From: Viridibacterium sp047600765
GTDB lineage: Bacteria > Pseudomonadota > Gammaproteobacteria > Burkholderiales > Rhodocyclaceae
Reading direction: 5' to 3'
NCBI GenBank assembly: GCA_047600765.1
Contig: JASGKF010000001.1
Span: forward strand, 682,001 to 746,000
Length of the DNA stretch: 64,000 nt
A program made the translations under genes and the position numbers. The notes beneath the pieces are model-generated. The model did no database searches, was not told where the DNA came from, and was given only the letters and a program-made list of their open reading frames with translations. Below, piece after piece: positions 35,718 through 44,878 of this stretch. Numbering within the stretch: position 1 is the stretch's first letter; each line of letters begins with the position of its first letter.

Positions 35718-35817
35718 GACTTGCTCCAGTTGAGGGGGATTTACTGCATGGCAGCATTTTACTCTGCGAATCACCGTGGGCGGTAATTCTGGCGCCAGAG
35801 GGACGCTGGCCCGCCAC

Positions 35818-36735
35818 TCAGCCAGCTAACAAGGCCTGCGTAATCTCGCGCAGCAACTCCAGCGTCTGCTGCTGCAATTGCGTGGCTGGCCGCAGGGCGC
35901 TCAGGGCCGCGTAGAGGCGGATTTTCAGGGCCGAACCATCCGGCCGCACGATGGGCCGCACACTGAACGCTGATGGCTTGCCTGAGCGCTGCACGGCATG
36001 GCGAGACAGCACCGCGCAACCCGCCCCGTCCTCGACAAGGTCCAGGATGGCCGCCACGCCGTCGATCTCCAGCGCAATACTGGGCTGGCAACCGCAGGCC
36101 ACCATGTCCGCTTCGACCAGCTTGCGGATGGCATTCGGCTGGCGCGGAATCACCAGCGGCATGTCCGCCACCTCGCGCAGCGAGATAGCGGGCGGCGGCG
36201 GATCTTCCTGCAGACCCGGCGGCCTGGCCTGCACGAAAACCAGCTCTTCTTCAGCCAGGAAATCCGTCTCCACACCCTGCAGCGGCGCCGGGTTGTAAAG
36301 CACGGCAATGTCCGCGTGCCCCGTCAGCAGGCTCTCCTGCAAGCCCACCGTCAGCCCCTCGCTGATCGACACCCGCGCCTGCGGGAAACGCTGGCGGAAG
36401 GCCCGCGTGAACGGCACCGTCAGCACGCGCGCCACGCTCGGCGGCAGCCCCAGTGCCACGTGCCCGGCGAGGCCGCCACGCGCGCGCGACAGCTCTTCGC
36501 GCAGCCGCGTCACCTGGTGCAGGATGCCGCGCCCGTGCTCCAGCAACAGCGTGCCCGCCTCGGTTGGCGTCGCACCACGGCCATTGCGCACCAGCAGGGT
36601 CTGACGCAGCTCCACTTCGAGCAGGCGCACCTGGCGGCTCAGCGCCGGCTGCGCAATGTCCAGCGCCTGCGCAGCGCGCGTGAAACTGCCCAGCTCGGCC
36701 ACGCGGACGAAATATTCCAGCTGTTTCAGGTCCAA
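35818..36735 (-). CDS. LysR-type regulator of the protocatechuate meta-cleavage operon
   Basis: 305 residues from TTG at 36735, eight bases after GGGAG. The N-terminal HTH is DLKQLEYFVRVAELGSFTRAAQALDIAQPALSRQVRLLE, followed by an effector domain starting GHVALGLPPSVARVL. It is divergent from galD with 216 bp between, the usual layout for a LysR activator and its target. A near-perfect inverted repeat sits in that gap. The inducer is probably a pathway metabolite, by inference. The open frame extends upstream to 36783. Confidence 0.88.
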   Translation of the reverse strand: MDLKQLEYFVRVAELGSFTRAAQALDIAQPALSRQVRLLEVELRQTLLVRNGRGATPTEAGTLLLEHGRGILHQVTRLREELSRARGGLAGHVALGLPPSVARVLTVPFTRAFRQRFPQARVSISEGLTVGLQESLLTGHADIAVLYNPAPLQGVETDFLAEEELVFVQARPPGLQEDPPPPAISLREVADMPLVIPRQPNAIRKLVEADMVACGCQPSIALEIDGVAAILDLVEDGAGCAVLSRHAVQRSGKPSAFSVRPIVRPDGSALKIRLYAALSALRPATQLQQQTLELLREITQALLAG

Positions 36736-36805
36736 GACACGCACTCCCGCCAGTGAACAGAACGGCACTTCGCCATAAGGCACTTCCCGTATATCCGATA
36801 CACAG

Positions 36806-36831
36806 CTATCTCATATTGTTATATCAGATAG
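36806..36831. promoter_or_regulatory. Inverted repeat, candidate LysR operator
   Basis: CTATCTCATAT-TGTT-ATATCAGATAG: 11-bp arms with one mismatch, in an AT-rich patch of the lysR-galD gap. Confidence 0.6.
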
Positions 36832-36951
36832 TGGGACAGCCTGCTTTCGGCACACCCGGCGCGCTCGCACAATCCACCGCAAATCCAGCCCGCCGTCCCG
36901 TACAGAGCGAGGCATCGAGACAACCCGCAGCACCACAGGAGGAGAGCCGCA

Positions 36952-38076
36952 GTGAGCACGTCCGCACCCACCTCGCAGACAGCCATCCCCTGCCTCTTCA
37001 TGCGCGGCGGCACCTCGCGCGGCCCCTTCTTCAACGCCGCCGACCTGCCTGCCGACATCGCCACGCGCGACCGCGTGTTGCTCGCCGTCATGGGCTCGCC
37101 CGACAAGCGCCAGATCGATGGCCTCGGCGGCGCCCACCCGCTCACCAGCAAGGTCGGCATCGTCAGCCGCAGCAGCAAGCCCGGCATCGACCTCGACTTC
37201 CTCTTCGCGCAGCTGCAGCCCGACACCGACAAGGTCGACACCACACCCAACTGCGGCAACATGCTCGCCGCCGTCGTGCCCTTCGCGCTGGAATCCGGCC
37301 TGCTCACTGCGCGTGACGAGACCAGTACGGGTTTGAGTACATATCGCGTCCTCACGCTGAACACCGACATGGCTGCCGACATCACCGTGCAGACACCCGG
37401 CGGCCTCGTCAGCTACGAAGGTGACGCGCGTATCGACGGCGCCCCTGGCAGCTCGGCGCCGATCACCATCAACTTCCTCGACACTGCCGGCTCCGTCGCC
37501 CCTGGCCTACTGCCCACGGGCAATGTGCGCGACGTCATCGACAGCCTCGAAGTCACCTGCATCGACAACGGCATGCCCCTGGTGATCCTGCGCGCCAGCG
37601 ACGTAAACCGCACAGGCTACGAAAGCGTCGAAGCCCTCAACGCCGACTACGAACTGAAGACCCGCCTCGAACACCTGCGCATCGCCTGTGGCTACGCCAT
37701 GGGCCTGGGCGACGTCACCAGCAAGACCTACCCGAAGATGACCCTCGTCGCGCCGCCGCGCGCGGGCGGCGCCATCAGCACGCGCAGCTTCATCCCGCAT
37801 GTCTGCCACGACGCCATCGGCGTACTCGCCGCCGTCACCGTCGGCACAGCCTGCATGCTCGAAGGCAGCGTCACACGCGGCATCACGAAGCTGCCCGCAG
37901 GCAATCCACGCAAGGTGTCGGTCGAACACCCCACGGGCGAATTCAGCGTCGAGCTCGAAAGCGACCCCGTCAATCCACAGAACATCACACGCGCCGCACT
38001 GCTGCGCACGGCCCGCCTGCTGATGCGCGGCGAAGTGCTGGTGCCGCGCAGCGTGTGGGCAGGGAGATCCGCATGA
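36952..38076 (+). CDS. galD: 4-oxalomesaconate tautomerase (PrpF family)
   Basis: 374 residues. IPCLFMRGGTSRGPFFNAADLP, the Cys motif TTPNCGNMLAAVVPFALE, and GLGDVTSKTYPKMTLVAPP are PrpF/GalD motifs. It converts the keto and enol forms of 4-oxalomesaconate in the meta-cleavage pathway. The GTG at 36952 has GGAGGAGAG a few bases upstream. The stop overlaps the ligJ ATG (ATGA, 38073-38076). First gene of the lig operon. Confidence 0.9.
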   Translation: MSTSAPTSQTAIPCLFMRGGTSRGPFFNAADLPADIATRDRVLLAVMGSPDKRQIDGLGGAHPLTSKVGIVSRSSKPGIDLDFLFAQLQPDTDKVDTTPNCGNMLAAVVPFALESGLLTARDETSTGLSTYRVLTLNTDMAADITVQTPGGLVSYEGDARIDGAPGSSAPITINFLDTAGSVAPGLLPTGNVRDVIDSLEVTCIDNGMPLVILRASDVNRTGYESVEALNADYELKTRLEHLRIACGYAMGLGDVTSKTYPKMTLVAPPRAGGAISTRSFIPHVCHDAIGVLAAVTVGTACMLEGSVTRGITKLPAGNPRKVSVEHPTGEFSVELESDPVNPQNITRAALLRTARLLMRGEVLVPRSVWAGRSA

Positions 38077-39098
38077 TCATTGATTGCCACGGCCATTACA
38101 CAACGGCTCCGAAAGCCCTGGAGGAATGGCGCAACCGCCAGATCGCCGGCATCAAGGATCCCGCCTCGATGCCGCGCGCCGCCGAGCTGCAGATCAGCGA
38201 CGACGAGCTGCGCGAGTCCATCGAGAGCAACCAGCTCAAGCTGATGCAGCAGCGTGGCTCCGACCTCACCATCTTCTCGCCGCGCGCTTCGTTCATGGCG
38301 CACCACATTGGCGGTTTCAATGTGTCATCCACCTGGGCGGCCATCTGCAACGAGCTGTGCCATCGCGTCGCACAACTCTTCCCGGACAGCTTCATCGGCG
38401 CAGCCATGCTGCCGCAGTCGCCCGGCGTCGATCCCAAGACCTGCATTCCCGAACTCGAAAAGTGCATCAAGGAATACGGCTTCGTCGCCATCAATCTCAA
38501 TCCCGATCCCTCCGGCGGCCACTGGACCTCGCCCGCGCTGACCGACCGCCACTGGTACCCGATCTACGAAAAAATGGTCGAGTACGACATCCCGGCGATG
38601 GTGCATGTGTTGACCAGCTGCAACGCCTGCTTCCACACCACCGGCGCGCACTACATCAACGCCGACACCACGGCCTTCATGCAGTGCCTCACGGGTGATC
38701 TGTTCAAGGATTTCCCGACGCTCAAATTCGTCATCCCGCACGGCGGCGGCGCCGTGCCTTACCACTGGGGTCGCTATCGCGGCCTCGCGCAGGAGCTCAA
38801 GAAGCCGCTGCTCACCGAGCACCTGCTCAACAACATCTTCTTCGACACCTGCGTCTACCACCAGCCCGGCATCGACCTGCTGACGCGCGTGATCCCCATC
38901 GACAACATCCTGTTCGCCAGCGAAATGATCGGCGCCGTGCGCGGCATCGACCCGGAGACAGGCCACAACTACGACGACACGCGTCGCTACATCGATGCCG
39001 CCAGCATCGAGCCCGAAGCACGTCACAAGATCTTCGAGGGCAATGCACGACGCGTCTATCCGCGTCTCGACGCCGCGCTCAAAGCCCGTGGCAAATAA
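38073..39098 (+). CDS. ligJ: 4-oxalomesaconate hydratase (amidohydrolase family)
   Basis: 341 residues. Metal-binding motifs DCHGHYTTAP at the N terminus, PAMVHVLTSCNACFH and FVIPHGGGAVPYHWGR mark an amidohydrolase-fold enzyme, and the sequence fits LigJ. It hydrates 4-oxalomesaconate to 4-carboxy-4-hydroxy-2-oxoadipate. Coupled to galD by a 4-bp overlap and followed by ligK after 10 bp. Confidence 0.9.
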   Translation: MIIDCHGHYTTAPKALEEWRNRQIAGIKDPASMPRAAELQISDDELRESIESNQLKLMQQRGSDLTIFSPRASFMAHHIGGFNVSSTWAAICNELCHRVAQLFPDSFIGAAMLPQSPGVDPKTCIPELEKCIKEYGFVAINLNPDPSGGHWTSPALTDRHWYPIYEKMVEYDIPAMVHVLTSCNACFHTTGAHYINADTTAFMQCLTGDLFKDFPTLKFVIPHGGGAVPYHWGRYRGLAQELKKPLLTEHLLNNIFFDTCVYHQPGIDLLTRVIPIDNILFASEMIGAVRGIDPETGHNYDDTRRYIDAASIEPEARHKIFEGNARRVYPRLDAALKARGK

Positions 39099-39108
39099 GG
39101 AAGCAACC

Positions 39109-39804
39109 ATGGCCCCACTCATGAACCAGCTCGGCATCGTCAAACGCAAGATCGTGCGCACCGATGCTGCCGCCGTCGAGAAGCTCTCGCGCTACGGCGT
39201 CGCCACCATCCACGAAGCCATGGGCCGCACTGGCCTCATGCAGCCCTACATGCGCCCCGTCTGGCCCGGAGCAAAGATCTGCGGCACAGCCGTCACCATC
39301 CTGCTGCAACCCGGCGACAACTGGATGATGCACGTCGCTGCCGAACAGCTGCAGCCCGGTGACGTCGCCGTCGCAGGCTGCACCACCGACAACAGCGACG
39401 GCTTCTTCGGCGACCTGCTCGCCACCTCGTTCAAGGCACGCGGTGCGCGCGGCCTGATCATCGACGGCGGTGTGCGCGATGTCGACGAGTTGCAGGCGAT
39501 GGACTTCCCCGTCTTCAGCAAGGCCATCAACGCCAAGGGCACGATCAAGGCCACGCTGGGTTCGGTGAACATCCCCGTGGTCTGCGCCGGTGCGCTCGTC
39601 ACACCCGGCGACGTAGTGATTGCCGACAGCGACGGTGTCGTCGTCGTGCCCGCTGCGATGGCACAACAGGTCGCCGATGCTGCCGAAGCGCGCGAGAACC
39701 TCGAAGGCGAGAAGCGCGCCAAGTTCGCCGCCGGCGTGCTGGGCCTGGACCTCTACAAGATGCGTGAGCCGCTGGAAAAAGCCGGCCTGCGCTACATAGA
39801 TTGA
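39109..39804 (+). CDS. ligK: 4-carboxy-4-hydroxy-2-oxoadipate aldolase
   Basis: 231 residues of the class II aldolase RraA-like family: GVATIHEAMGRTGLM, GTAVTILLQPGDNWMMHVAAE, and ARGLIIDGGVRDVDEL, with the metal-binding region around DGGVRD. It cleaves its substrate to pyruvate and oxaloacetate, the last step of the pathway. The ATG at 39109 has AAGGAAG upstream. Confidence 0.92.
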   Translation: MAPLMNQLGIVKRKIVRTDAAAVEKLSRYGVATIHEAMGRTGLMQPYMRPVWPGAKICGTAVTILLQPGDNWMMHVAAEQLQPGDVAVAGCTTDNSDGFFGDLLATSFKARGARGLIIDGGVRDVDELQAMDFPVFSKAINAKGTIKATLGSVNIPVVCAGALVTPGDVVIADSDGVVVVPAAMAQQVADAAEARENLEGEKRAKFAAGVLGLDLYKMREPLEKAGLRYID

Positions 39805-39809
39805 ACGCC

Positions 39810-40736
39810 ATGAGCACCGAGACCTTCACCAAGACACCCGGCTGGCTAGACTGGTACACCGGCCCCAGCAAACCGCACTTCACCCCGCCACCCGGCGCCG
39901 TCGATGCGCACTGCCACGTCTTCGGCCCCGGCGCGGAATTCCCCTTCGCACCGGAACGCAAATACACCCCTTGCGACGCCTCCAAGGCCCAGCTCTTCGC
40001 ACTGCGTGATCAACTCGGCTTCGCACGCAACATCGTCGTGCAGGCCACCTGCCACGGCGCCGACAACAGTGCGATGGTTGACGCCTGTCTTGCCTCGAAT
40101 GGCAAAGCACGCGGTGTCGCCACCGTACGCCGCACGGTCAGCGATGAAGAGCTGCAAGCCCTGCACGCAGCCGGCGTGCGTGGCGTGCGCTTCAACTTCG
40201 TCAAGCGCCTGGTTGACTTCACACCGCGCGACGAGCTCATGGAGATCGCCCACCGCGTCGCATTGCTCGGCTGGCACGTCGTCATCTACTTCGAAGCCGT
40301 TGACCTGCCCGAGCTGTGGGACTTCTTCACGTCCCTGCCCACCATCGTGGTCGTCGACCACATGGGCCGGCCCGATGTCAGCAAGCCGCTCGATGGCCCG
40401 GAGTTCGGCCTCTTCCTGCGCTTCATGGCCGAGCACCCCAACGTGTGGAGCAAGGTCAGCTGCCCCGAGCGTTTGTCAGTCAGCGGACCGCGCGCGCTGG
40501 ATGGCGAACGCCACGCCTATCGCGACGTCATCCCCTTCGCACGCCGCGTCGTCGAGCAATTCCCTGACCGCGTGCTGTGGGGCACTGACTGGCCGCACCC
40601 CAACCTCAAGGACCACATGCCGGACGACGGCCTGCTGGTCGATTTCATTCCGCACATCGCGGTGACGGCGGAGCTGCAACGCAAGCTGCTCGTTGACAAC
40701 CCGATGCGCCTCTACTGGCCCGACGAGGTGAAGTGA
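39810..40736 (+). CDS. ligI: 2-pyrone-4,6-dicarboxylate lactonase
   Basis: 308 residues. GAVDAHCHVFGPGAEFPFAPERKYTP at the N terminus, VVVDHMGRPD and VLWGTDWPHPN are LigI amidohydrolase motifs. It hydrolyses 2-pyrone-4,6-dicarboxylate to 4-oxalomesaconate. I chose the ATG at 39810; a TTG at 39801 overlaps the ligK stop. Its TGA overlaps the ligA ATG (TGATG). Confidence 0.93.
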   Translation: MSTETFTKTPGWLDWYTGPSKPHFTPPPGAVDAHCHVFGPGAEFPFAPERKYTPCDASKAQLFALRDQLGFARNIVVQATCHGADNSAMVDACLASNGKARGVATVRRTVSDEELQALHAAGVRGVRFNFVKRLVDFTPRDELMEIAHRVALLGWHVVIYFEAVDLPELWDFFTSLPTIVVVDHMGRPDVSKPLDGPEFGLFLRFMAEHPNVWSKVSCPERLSVSGPRALDGERHAYRDVIPFARRVVEQFPDRVLWGTDWPHPNLKDHMPDDGLLVDFIPHIAVTAELQRKLLVDNPMRLYWPDEVK

Positions 40737-41164
40737 TGGCCCTCAACAAACCCTACAAAGACATCCCCGGCACGACCATCTTCGACGCAGAAGAATCGCG
40801 CAAGGGCTACTGGCTCAACCAGTTCTGCATGTCGCTCATGAAGGCCGAGAACCGCGAGCGCTTCAAGCTCGACGAACGTGCCTACCTCGACGAGTGGGAC
40901 ATGACCGAAGAGCAGAAGCAGGCCGTGCTCGCGCGCGACCTCAACCGCTGCATCGCCAGCGGCGGAAACATCTACTTCCTCGCCAAGATCGGCGCCACCG
41001 ACGGCAAGAGCTTCCAGCAGATGGCGGGCAGCATGACCGGCATGAGCGAGGAGGCGTACCGCGCCATGATGGTTGGCGGCGGGCGATCCATTGAAGGCAA
41101 TCGTTATCAGCACGAGTGGGATGCACGTCTCGCCGCTGAAGCAGCAAAGAAAGAGAGCAAATAG
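40736..41164 (+). CDS. ligA: Protocatechuate 4,5-dioxygenase alpha subunit
   Basis: 142 residues. IPGTTIFDAEESRKGYWLNQFCMSLMKAENRERF and LDEWDMTEEQKQAVLARDLNRCIASGGNIYFLAKIGATDGKSFQQMAG match LigA. It forms the substrate-pocket lid over LigB in the extradiol dioxygenase that opens protocatechuate at 4,5. It is followed without spacing by ligB. Confidence 0.95.
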   Translation: MALNKPYKDIPGTTIFDAEESRKGYWLNQFCMSLMKAENRERFKLDERAYLDEWDMTEEQKQAVLARDLNRCIASGGNIYFLAKIGATDGKSFQQMAGSMTGMSEEAYRAMMVGGGRSIEGNRYQHEWDARLAAEAAKKESK

Positions 41165-42025
41165 ATGGCACGCATCACCGCCAGCGTCTTCACATCCCAC
41201 GTGCCCGCCATCGGCGCGGCCATGGACCTTGGCAAGACGCACGAACCCTACTGGCAACCACTGTTCGCCGGTTACGAGTACAGCCGCCAGTGGCTCAAGG
41301 ACAACACACCCGACGTGGTCTTCCTCGTTTACAACGATCACGCCAACGCCTTCAGCCTCGACTTCATCCCCACCTTCGCGCTCGGCACCGCTGCGCACTA
41401 CCCGGTGGCTGACGAAGGCTGGGGCCCGCGCCCCGTGCCTGCCGCCGAAGGCCATGCCGAGATGGCCGCGCACATCGCGCAGAGCGTCATCCAGGAAGAC
41501 TTCGACCTCACCCTCGTCAATCGCCTGCCCATCGACCACGGCTTCACCGTGCCGCTGTCGCTGATGTGCGGCGAGGTGCCGAAAGATGGTCAATGGCCGT
41601 TCAAGGTCATCCCCTTCGCCGTCAACGTCGTGCAGTACCCGGTGCCCTCGGGCAATCGCTGCTTCCAGATCGGCCAGGCGATCCGCCGCGCCATCGAGTC
41701 CTGGGATGAAGACATCAACGTACACATCTGGGGCACGGGTGGCATGACGCACCAGCTGCAAGGCCCGCGCGCCGGCCTCATCAATCGCGAGTGGGACAAC
41801 CGCTTCCTCGACCGCCTCATCGCCGAGCCCGCCGCACTCGCCCAGGTGCCACACATCGAGTACGTGCGCGAAGCCGGCAGCGAGGGCATCGAGCTCGTCA
41901 TGTGGCTCATCGCGCGCGGCGCGATGGCCGACGTGGCCGGTGGCCCGGCGCCCAAGGTGAAGCACCGCTTCTACCACGTGCCCGCGTCGAACACGGCTGT
42001 CGGCCACCTGATCATGGAGAACTGA
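41165..42025 (+). CDS. ligB: Protocatechuate 4,5-dioxygenase beta subunit
   Basis: 286 residues. Class III extradiol dioxygenase with Fe(II) ligands in TSHVPAIG (His 12) and NDHANAF (His near residue 59), plus the catalytic-site PIDHGFTVPLSL. It carries the catalytic iron and cleaves the ring of protocatechuate to 4-carboxy-2-hydroxymuconate-6-semialdehyde. The ATG follows the ligA TAG directly. Confidence 0.95.
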   Translation: MARITASVFTSHVPAIGAAMDLGKTHEPYWQPLFAGYEYSRQWLKDNTPDVVFLVYNDHANAFSLDFIPTFALGTAAHYPVADEGWGPRPVPAAEGHAEMAAHIAQSVIQEDFDLTLVNRLPIDHGFTVPLSLMCGEVPKDGQWPFKVIPFAVNVVQYPVPSGNRCFQIGQAIRRAIESWDEDINVHIWGTGGMTHQLQGPRAGLINREWDNRFLDRLIAEPAALAQVPHIEYVREAGSEGIELVMWLIARGAMADVAGGPAPKVKHRFYHVPASNTAVGHLIMEN

Positions 42026-42026
42026 C

Positions 42027-42983
42027 ATGTCATCCACCATCAAGGTCGCCCTCGCAGGTGCAGGCGCTTTCGGCATCAAGCATCTCGATGCCATCCGCAA
42101 CATCTCCGACGTGAAGGTTGTCTCGCTGGTCAGCCGCGAGCTCGACAAGACACGCGAGATCGCCGCGAAGTACGACATCCCGCACGTCAGCACCGACCTC
42201 GCCGACAGCCTGGCCCTGCCCGGTCTTGACGCAGTGATCCTCTGCACGCCCACGCAGATGCACGCCGCGCAGGCCATGCAGTGCCTCAAGGCCGGCAAGC
42301 ATGTGCAGGTCGAAATCCCGCTCGCCGATTCGCTCGCCGACGCGCAAGCCGTCGTCGCCCTGCAGCAGAATACGGGGCTCGTCGCCATGTGCGGCCACAC
42401 GCGCCGCTTCAATCCCAGCCACCAGTGGGTGCACAGCCGCATCGTGTCGGGCGAATTCAACATCCAGCAGATGGATGTGCAGACCTACTTCTTCCGCCGC
42501 AGCAACATGAACGCGCTGGGCCAGCCGCGCAGCTGGACCGACCACCTGCTGTGGCACCACGCCGCGCACACGGTTGACCTCTTCGCCTACCAGGCACGCA
42601 GCCCCATCGTGCAGGCCAACGCGCTGCAAGGCCCCATCCACCCCACGCTGGGCATCGCGATGGACATGAGCATCCAGCTCAAAGCCGCCAACGGCGCCAT
42701 CTGCACGCTGTCGCTGTCGTTCAACAACGACGGGCCGCTCGGCACCTTCTTCCGCTACATCGGCGACAGCGGCACCTACATCGCGCGCTACGACGACCTC
42801 GTCAATGGCAAGGACGAGAAGATCGATGTGTCGCAGGTTGACGTCTCCATGAACGGCATCGAACTGCAGGACCGTGAATTCTTCGCCGCCATCCTCGAAG
42901 GGCGCGAACCCAACGCCAGCGTCGCGCAGGTACTGCCCTGCTACGAAGTACTGCACAAGCTGGAGCAACAGCTCAAGGGCTGA
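42027..42983 (+). CDS. ligC: 4-carboxy-2-hydroxymuconate-6-semialdehyde dehydrogenase
   Basis: 318 residues of the Gfo/Idh/MocA family. The Rossmann motif VALAGAGAFGIKHLDAI is N-terminal and HVQVEIPLADSLADA carries the family pattern (EIP in place of the usual EKP). It oxidises the ring-cleavage product, via its hemiacetal, to 2-pyrone-4,6-dicarboxylate with NADP. The ATG is one base after the ligB stop region. With this gene the set A, B, C, I, J, K, D is complete. Confidence 0.93.
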   Translation: MSSTIKVALAGAGAFGIKHLDAIRNISDVKVVSLVSRELDKTREIAAKYDIPHVSTDLADSLALPGLDAVILCTPTQMHAAQAMQCLKAGKHVQVEIPLADSLADAQAVVALQQNTGLVAMCGHTRRFNPSHQWVHSRIVSGEFNIQQMDVQTYFFRRSNMNALGQPRSWTDHLLWHHAAHTVDLFAYQARSPIVQANALQGPIHPTLGIAMDMSIQLKAANGAICTLSLSFNNDGPLGTFFRYIGDSGTYIARYDDLVNGKDEKIDVSQVDVSMNGIELQDREFFAAILEGREPNASVAQVLPCYEVLHKLEQQLKG

Positions 42984-43017
42984 AGCACCAGCAACGACAA
43001 CAACAGGGAGACTTTTC

Positions 43018-43521
43018 TTGAACACACCTTTAAGCGATGCCACGCCCGACCGCGTGATTGATCGCCTCTGCGACATCAGCGCGGCCATCGGCGGCGCGGT
43101 GCTCGTCGCCATTGCCTGCATGACGGTCGTCAGCGTCATCGGCCGTGCCTTCTTCTCACACCCCATCCTCGGCGACATCGAACTCGTGCAGCTCGGCTGC
43201 GCGGTTGTCGTCGCCTCCTTCCTGCCCTACACACAGCACCGCCGCGCCAACATCATGGTGGACTTCTTCACCAGCAACGCCTCGCCGCGCACGCAGCATC
43301 TGTTCGACACCTTCGGCACCCTGCTCTACACCCTGGTGATGGCGCTGATCCTGTGGCGTGTCGCCGTTGGTGGCATCGCCATCAAAGATGCAGGCGAACG
43401 CTCCATGCTCATGGACATCCCGCTGTGGTGGCCCTACACGCTGATGCTGCCGGGCCTGCTGCTCTGCGTGGTGGTCGGCGCACGCCAGCTGCAGGTGCAG
43501 CTGAGCGGAGGTGCGACATGA
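43018..43521 (+). CDS. TRAP transporter small membrane subunit (DctQ)
   Basis: 167 residues with four hydrophobic helices, including GGAVLVAIACMTVVSVIGRAFF and GDIELVQLGCAVVVASFLPY, the DctQ pattern. The start is TTG at 43018, seven bases after GGGAG; no ATG fits. Stop overlaps the dctM ATG. It joins DctM in the inner membrane. Position after ligC implies uptake of an aromatic acid or a pathway acid. Confidence 0.9.
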   Translation: MNTPLSDATPDRVIDRLCDISAAIGGAVLVAIACMTVVSVIGRAFFSHPILGDIELVQLGCAVVVASFLPYTQHRRANIMVDFFTSNASPRTQHLFDTFGTLLYTLVMALILWRVAVGGIAIKDAGERSMLMDIPLWWPYTLMLPGLLLCVVVGARQLQVQLSGGAT

Positions 43522-44840
43522 GCAGCATGTCGATTGGCCTCTCCGTCTTCGCACTGATGCTCGTGCTGATGGCGATCCGCGTCCCCATCGCGATCTCCAT
43601 GTTCGTGCCGGGCGCCATCGGCTACCTCATGCTGTCGGGCTGGAGTCCGCTGCTCGCTCACCTCAAGGGCGCCGTGTATGGCCGCGTGTCGGTGTATGAC
43701 CTGTCGGTGATTCCGCTGTTCATGCTGATGGGCGCGTTCGCCGTGCAGGGCGGCTTGTCGAAAGCCCTGTTCGATTTTGCCAACGCGCTGCTCGGCCGCT
43801 TCAAGGGCGGCATGGCGATGGCCGGCATCCTCGCCTGCGCAGCCTTCGGGTCGATTTCGGGCAGCACGGTCGCCACCACCGCCACCATCGCGCAGGTCGC
43901 GTATCCCGAGATGCGCCGCATCGGCTACACCGGCCGCCTCGCCACCGCCGTGCTCGCCACCGGCGGCACCATGGGTGTGCTGCTGCCGCCCTCGGTGACG
44001 CTGATGGTGTACGCCATCCTCACCGAGCAGAACATCACCAAGATGTTCCTCGCGGCCTACATCCCCGCGCTGCTCGCTGCCGTCGGATACCTCGCCGCAA
44101 TCGCCATCATGGTGCGCGTGCGCCCCGACCAGGCACCGCCCGCCAAGGCTGCACCGCTCAGCGAAGTGCTCGCCAGCGGCGCCAGGGTGTGGCCCATCCT
44201 CGCCATCTTCTTCGTGGTGTTCGGCGGCATCTACGGTGGACTGTTCACCGCCACCGAAGGGGCTGCCATCGGCAACATCCTCACCTTCGCCATCACCCTC
44301 GTGCGTGGCGACATGAACCGCTCGCGATTCGTCAATGCCGTGCGCACTGCGGCACAGACCAGCGGCATGATCTTCATGATCTTCATCGGCGCCGACATGA
44401 TCAACGCCGCGCTCGCGCTGTCGCAACTGCCGATGCAGCTATCGGACCTCGTTGCGCACATGCAGATCTCGCCCATCGTCGTCATGGCCGGCATCATGAT
44501 TTTCTACATCCTGCTCGGCTGCGTGATGGACGAGATGTCGATGATCCTGCTCACGGTGCCCACGCTGTTCCCCGTCATCATGGGCATGGACTTCTTCGGC
44601 CTCATGCCTGCCGACAAGGCACTGTGGTTCGGCATCCTCATCCTCACCGTGTGCGAGATCGGCATGATCTTCCCGCCCGTGGGGCTCAACGTCTACATCA
44701 TGAACGGCCTCGCCAAGGACGTACCGATGGCCGAGACCTACAAGGGCGTGGTGCCATTCCTCGCCACCGACGCCATCCGCCTTTCCCTGCTGATCATGTT
44801 CCCGGCGCTGTCGCTGTGGCTCGTGCATCTGCTCACCTAG
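43518..44840 (+). CDS. TRAP transporter large membrane subunit (DctM)
   Basis: 440 residues with about a dozen helices. FGSISGSTVATTATIAQVAYPEMRRIGY and GGTMGVLLPPSVTLMVYAILTEQNI are DctM signature regions, and IFPPVGLNVYIMNGLAKDVPM is near the C terminus. It carries solute by sodium- or proton-coupled symport. ATG at 43518 overlaps the dctQ stop. Confidence 0.93.
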   Translation: MSSMSIGLSVFALMLVLMAIRVPIAISMFVPGAIGYLMLSGWSPLLAHLKGAVYGRVSVYDLSVIPLFMLMGAFAVQGGLSKALFDFANALLGRFKGGMAMAGILACAAFGSISGSTVATTATIAQVAYPEMRRIGYTGRLATAVLATGGTMGVLLPPSVTLMVYAILTEQNITKMFLAAYIPALLAAVGYLAAIAIMVRVRPDQAPPAKAAPLSEVLASGARVWPILAIFFVVFGGIYGGLFTATEGAAIGNILTFAITLVRGDMNRSRFVNAVRTAAQTSGMIFMIFIGADMINAALALSQLPMQLSDLVAHMQISPIVVMAGIMIFYILLGCVMDEMSMILLTVPTLFPVIMGMDFFGLMPADKALWFGILILTVCEIGMIFPPVGLNVYIMNGLAKDVPMAETYKGVVPFLATDAIRLSLLIMFPALSLWLVHLLT

Positions 44841-44878
44841 CAACCCGTGCGTACAACCCGCTGAAAGAGGAGACAACC

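Noticed and set aside
40712..42463. A 583-codon frame opposite ligA/ligB/ligC
   Set aside because: Its start and end match nothing and it is fully antisense to three well-supported genes.
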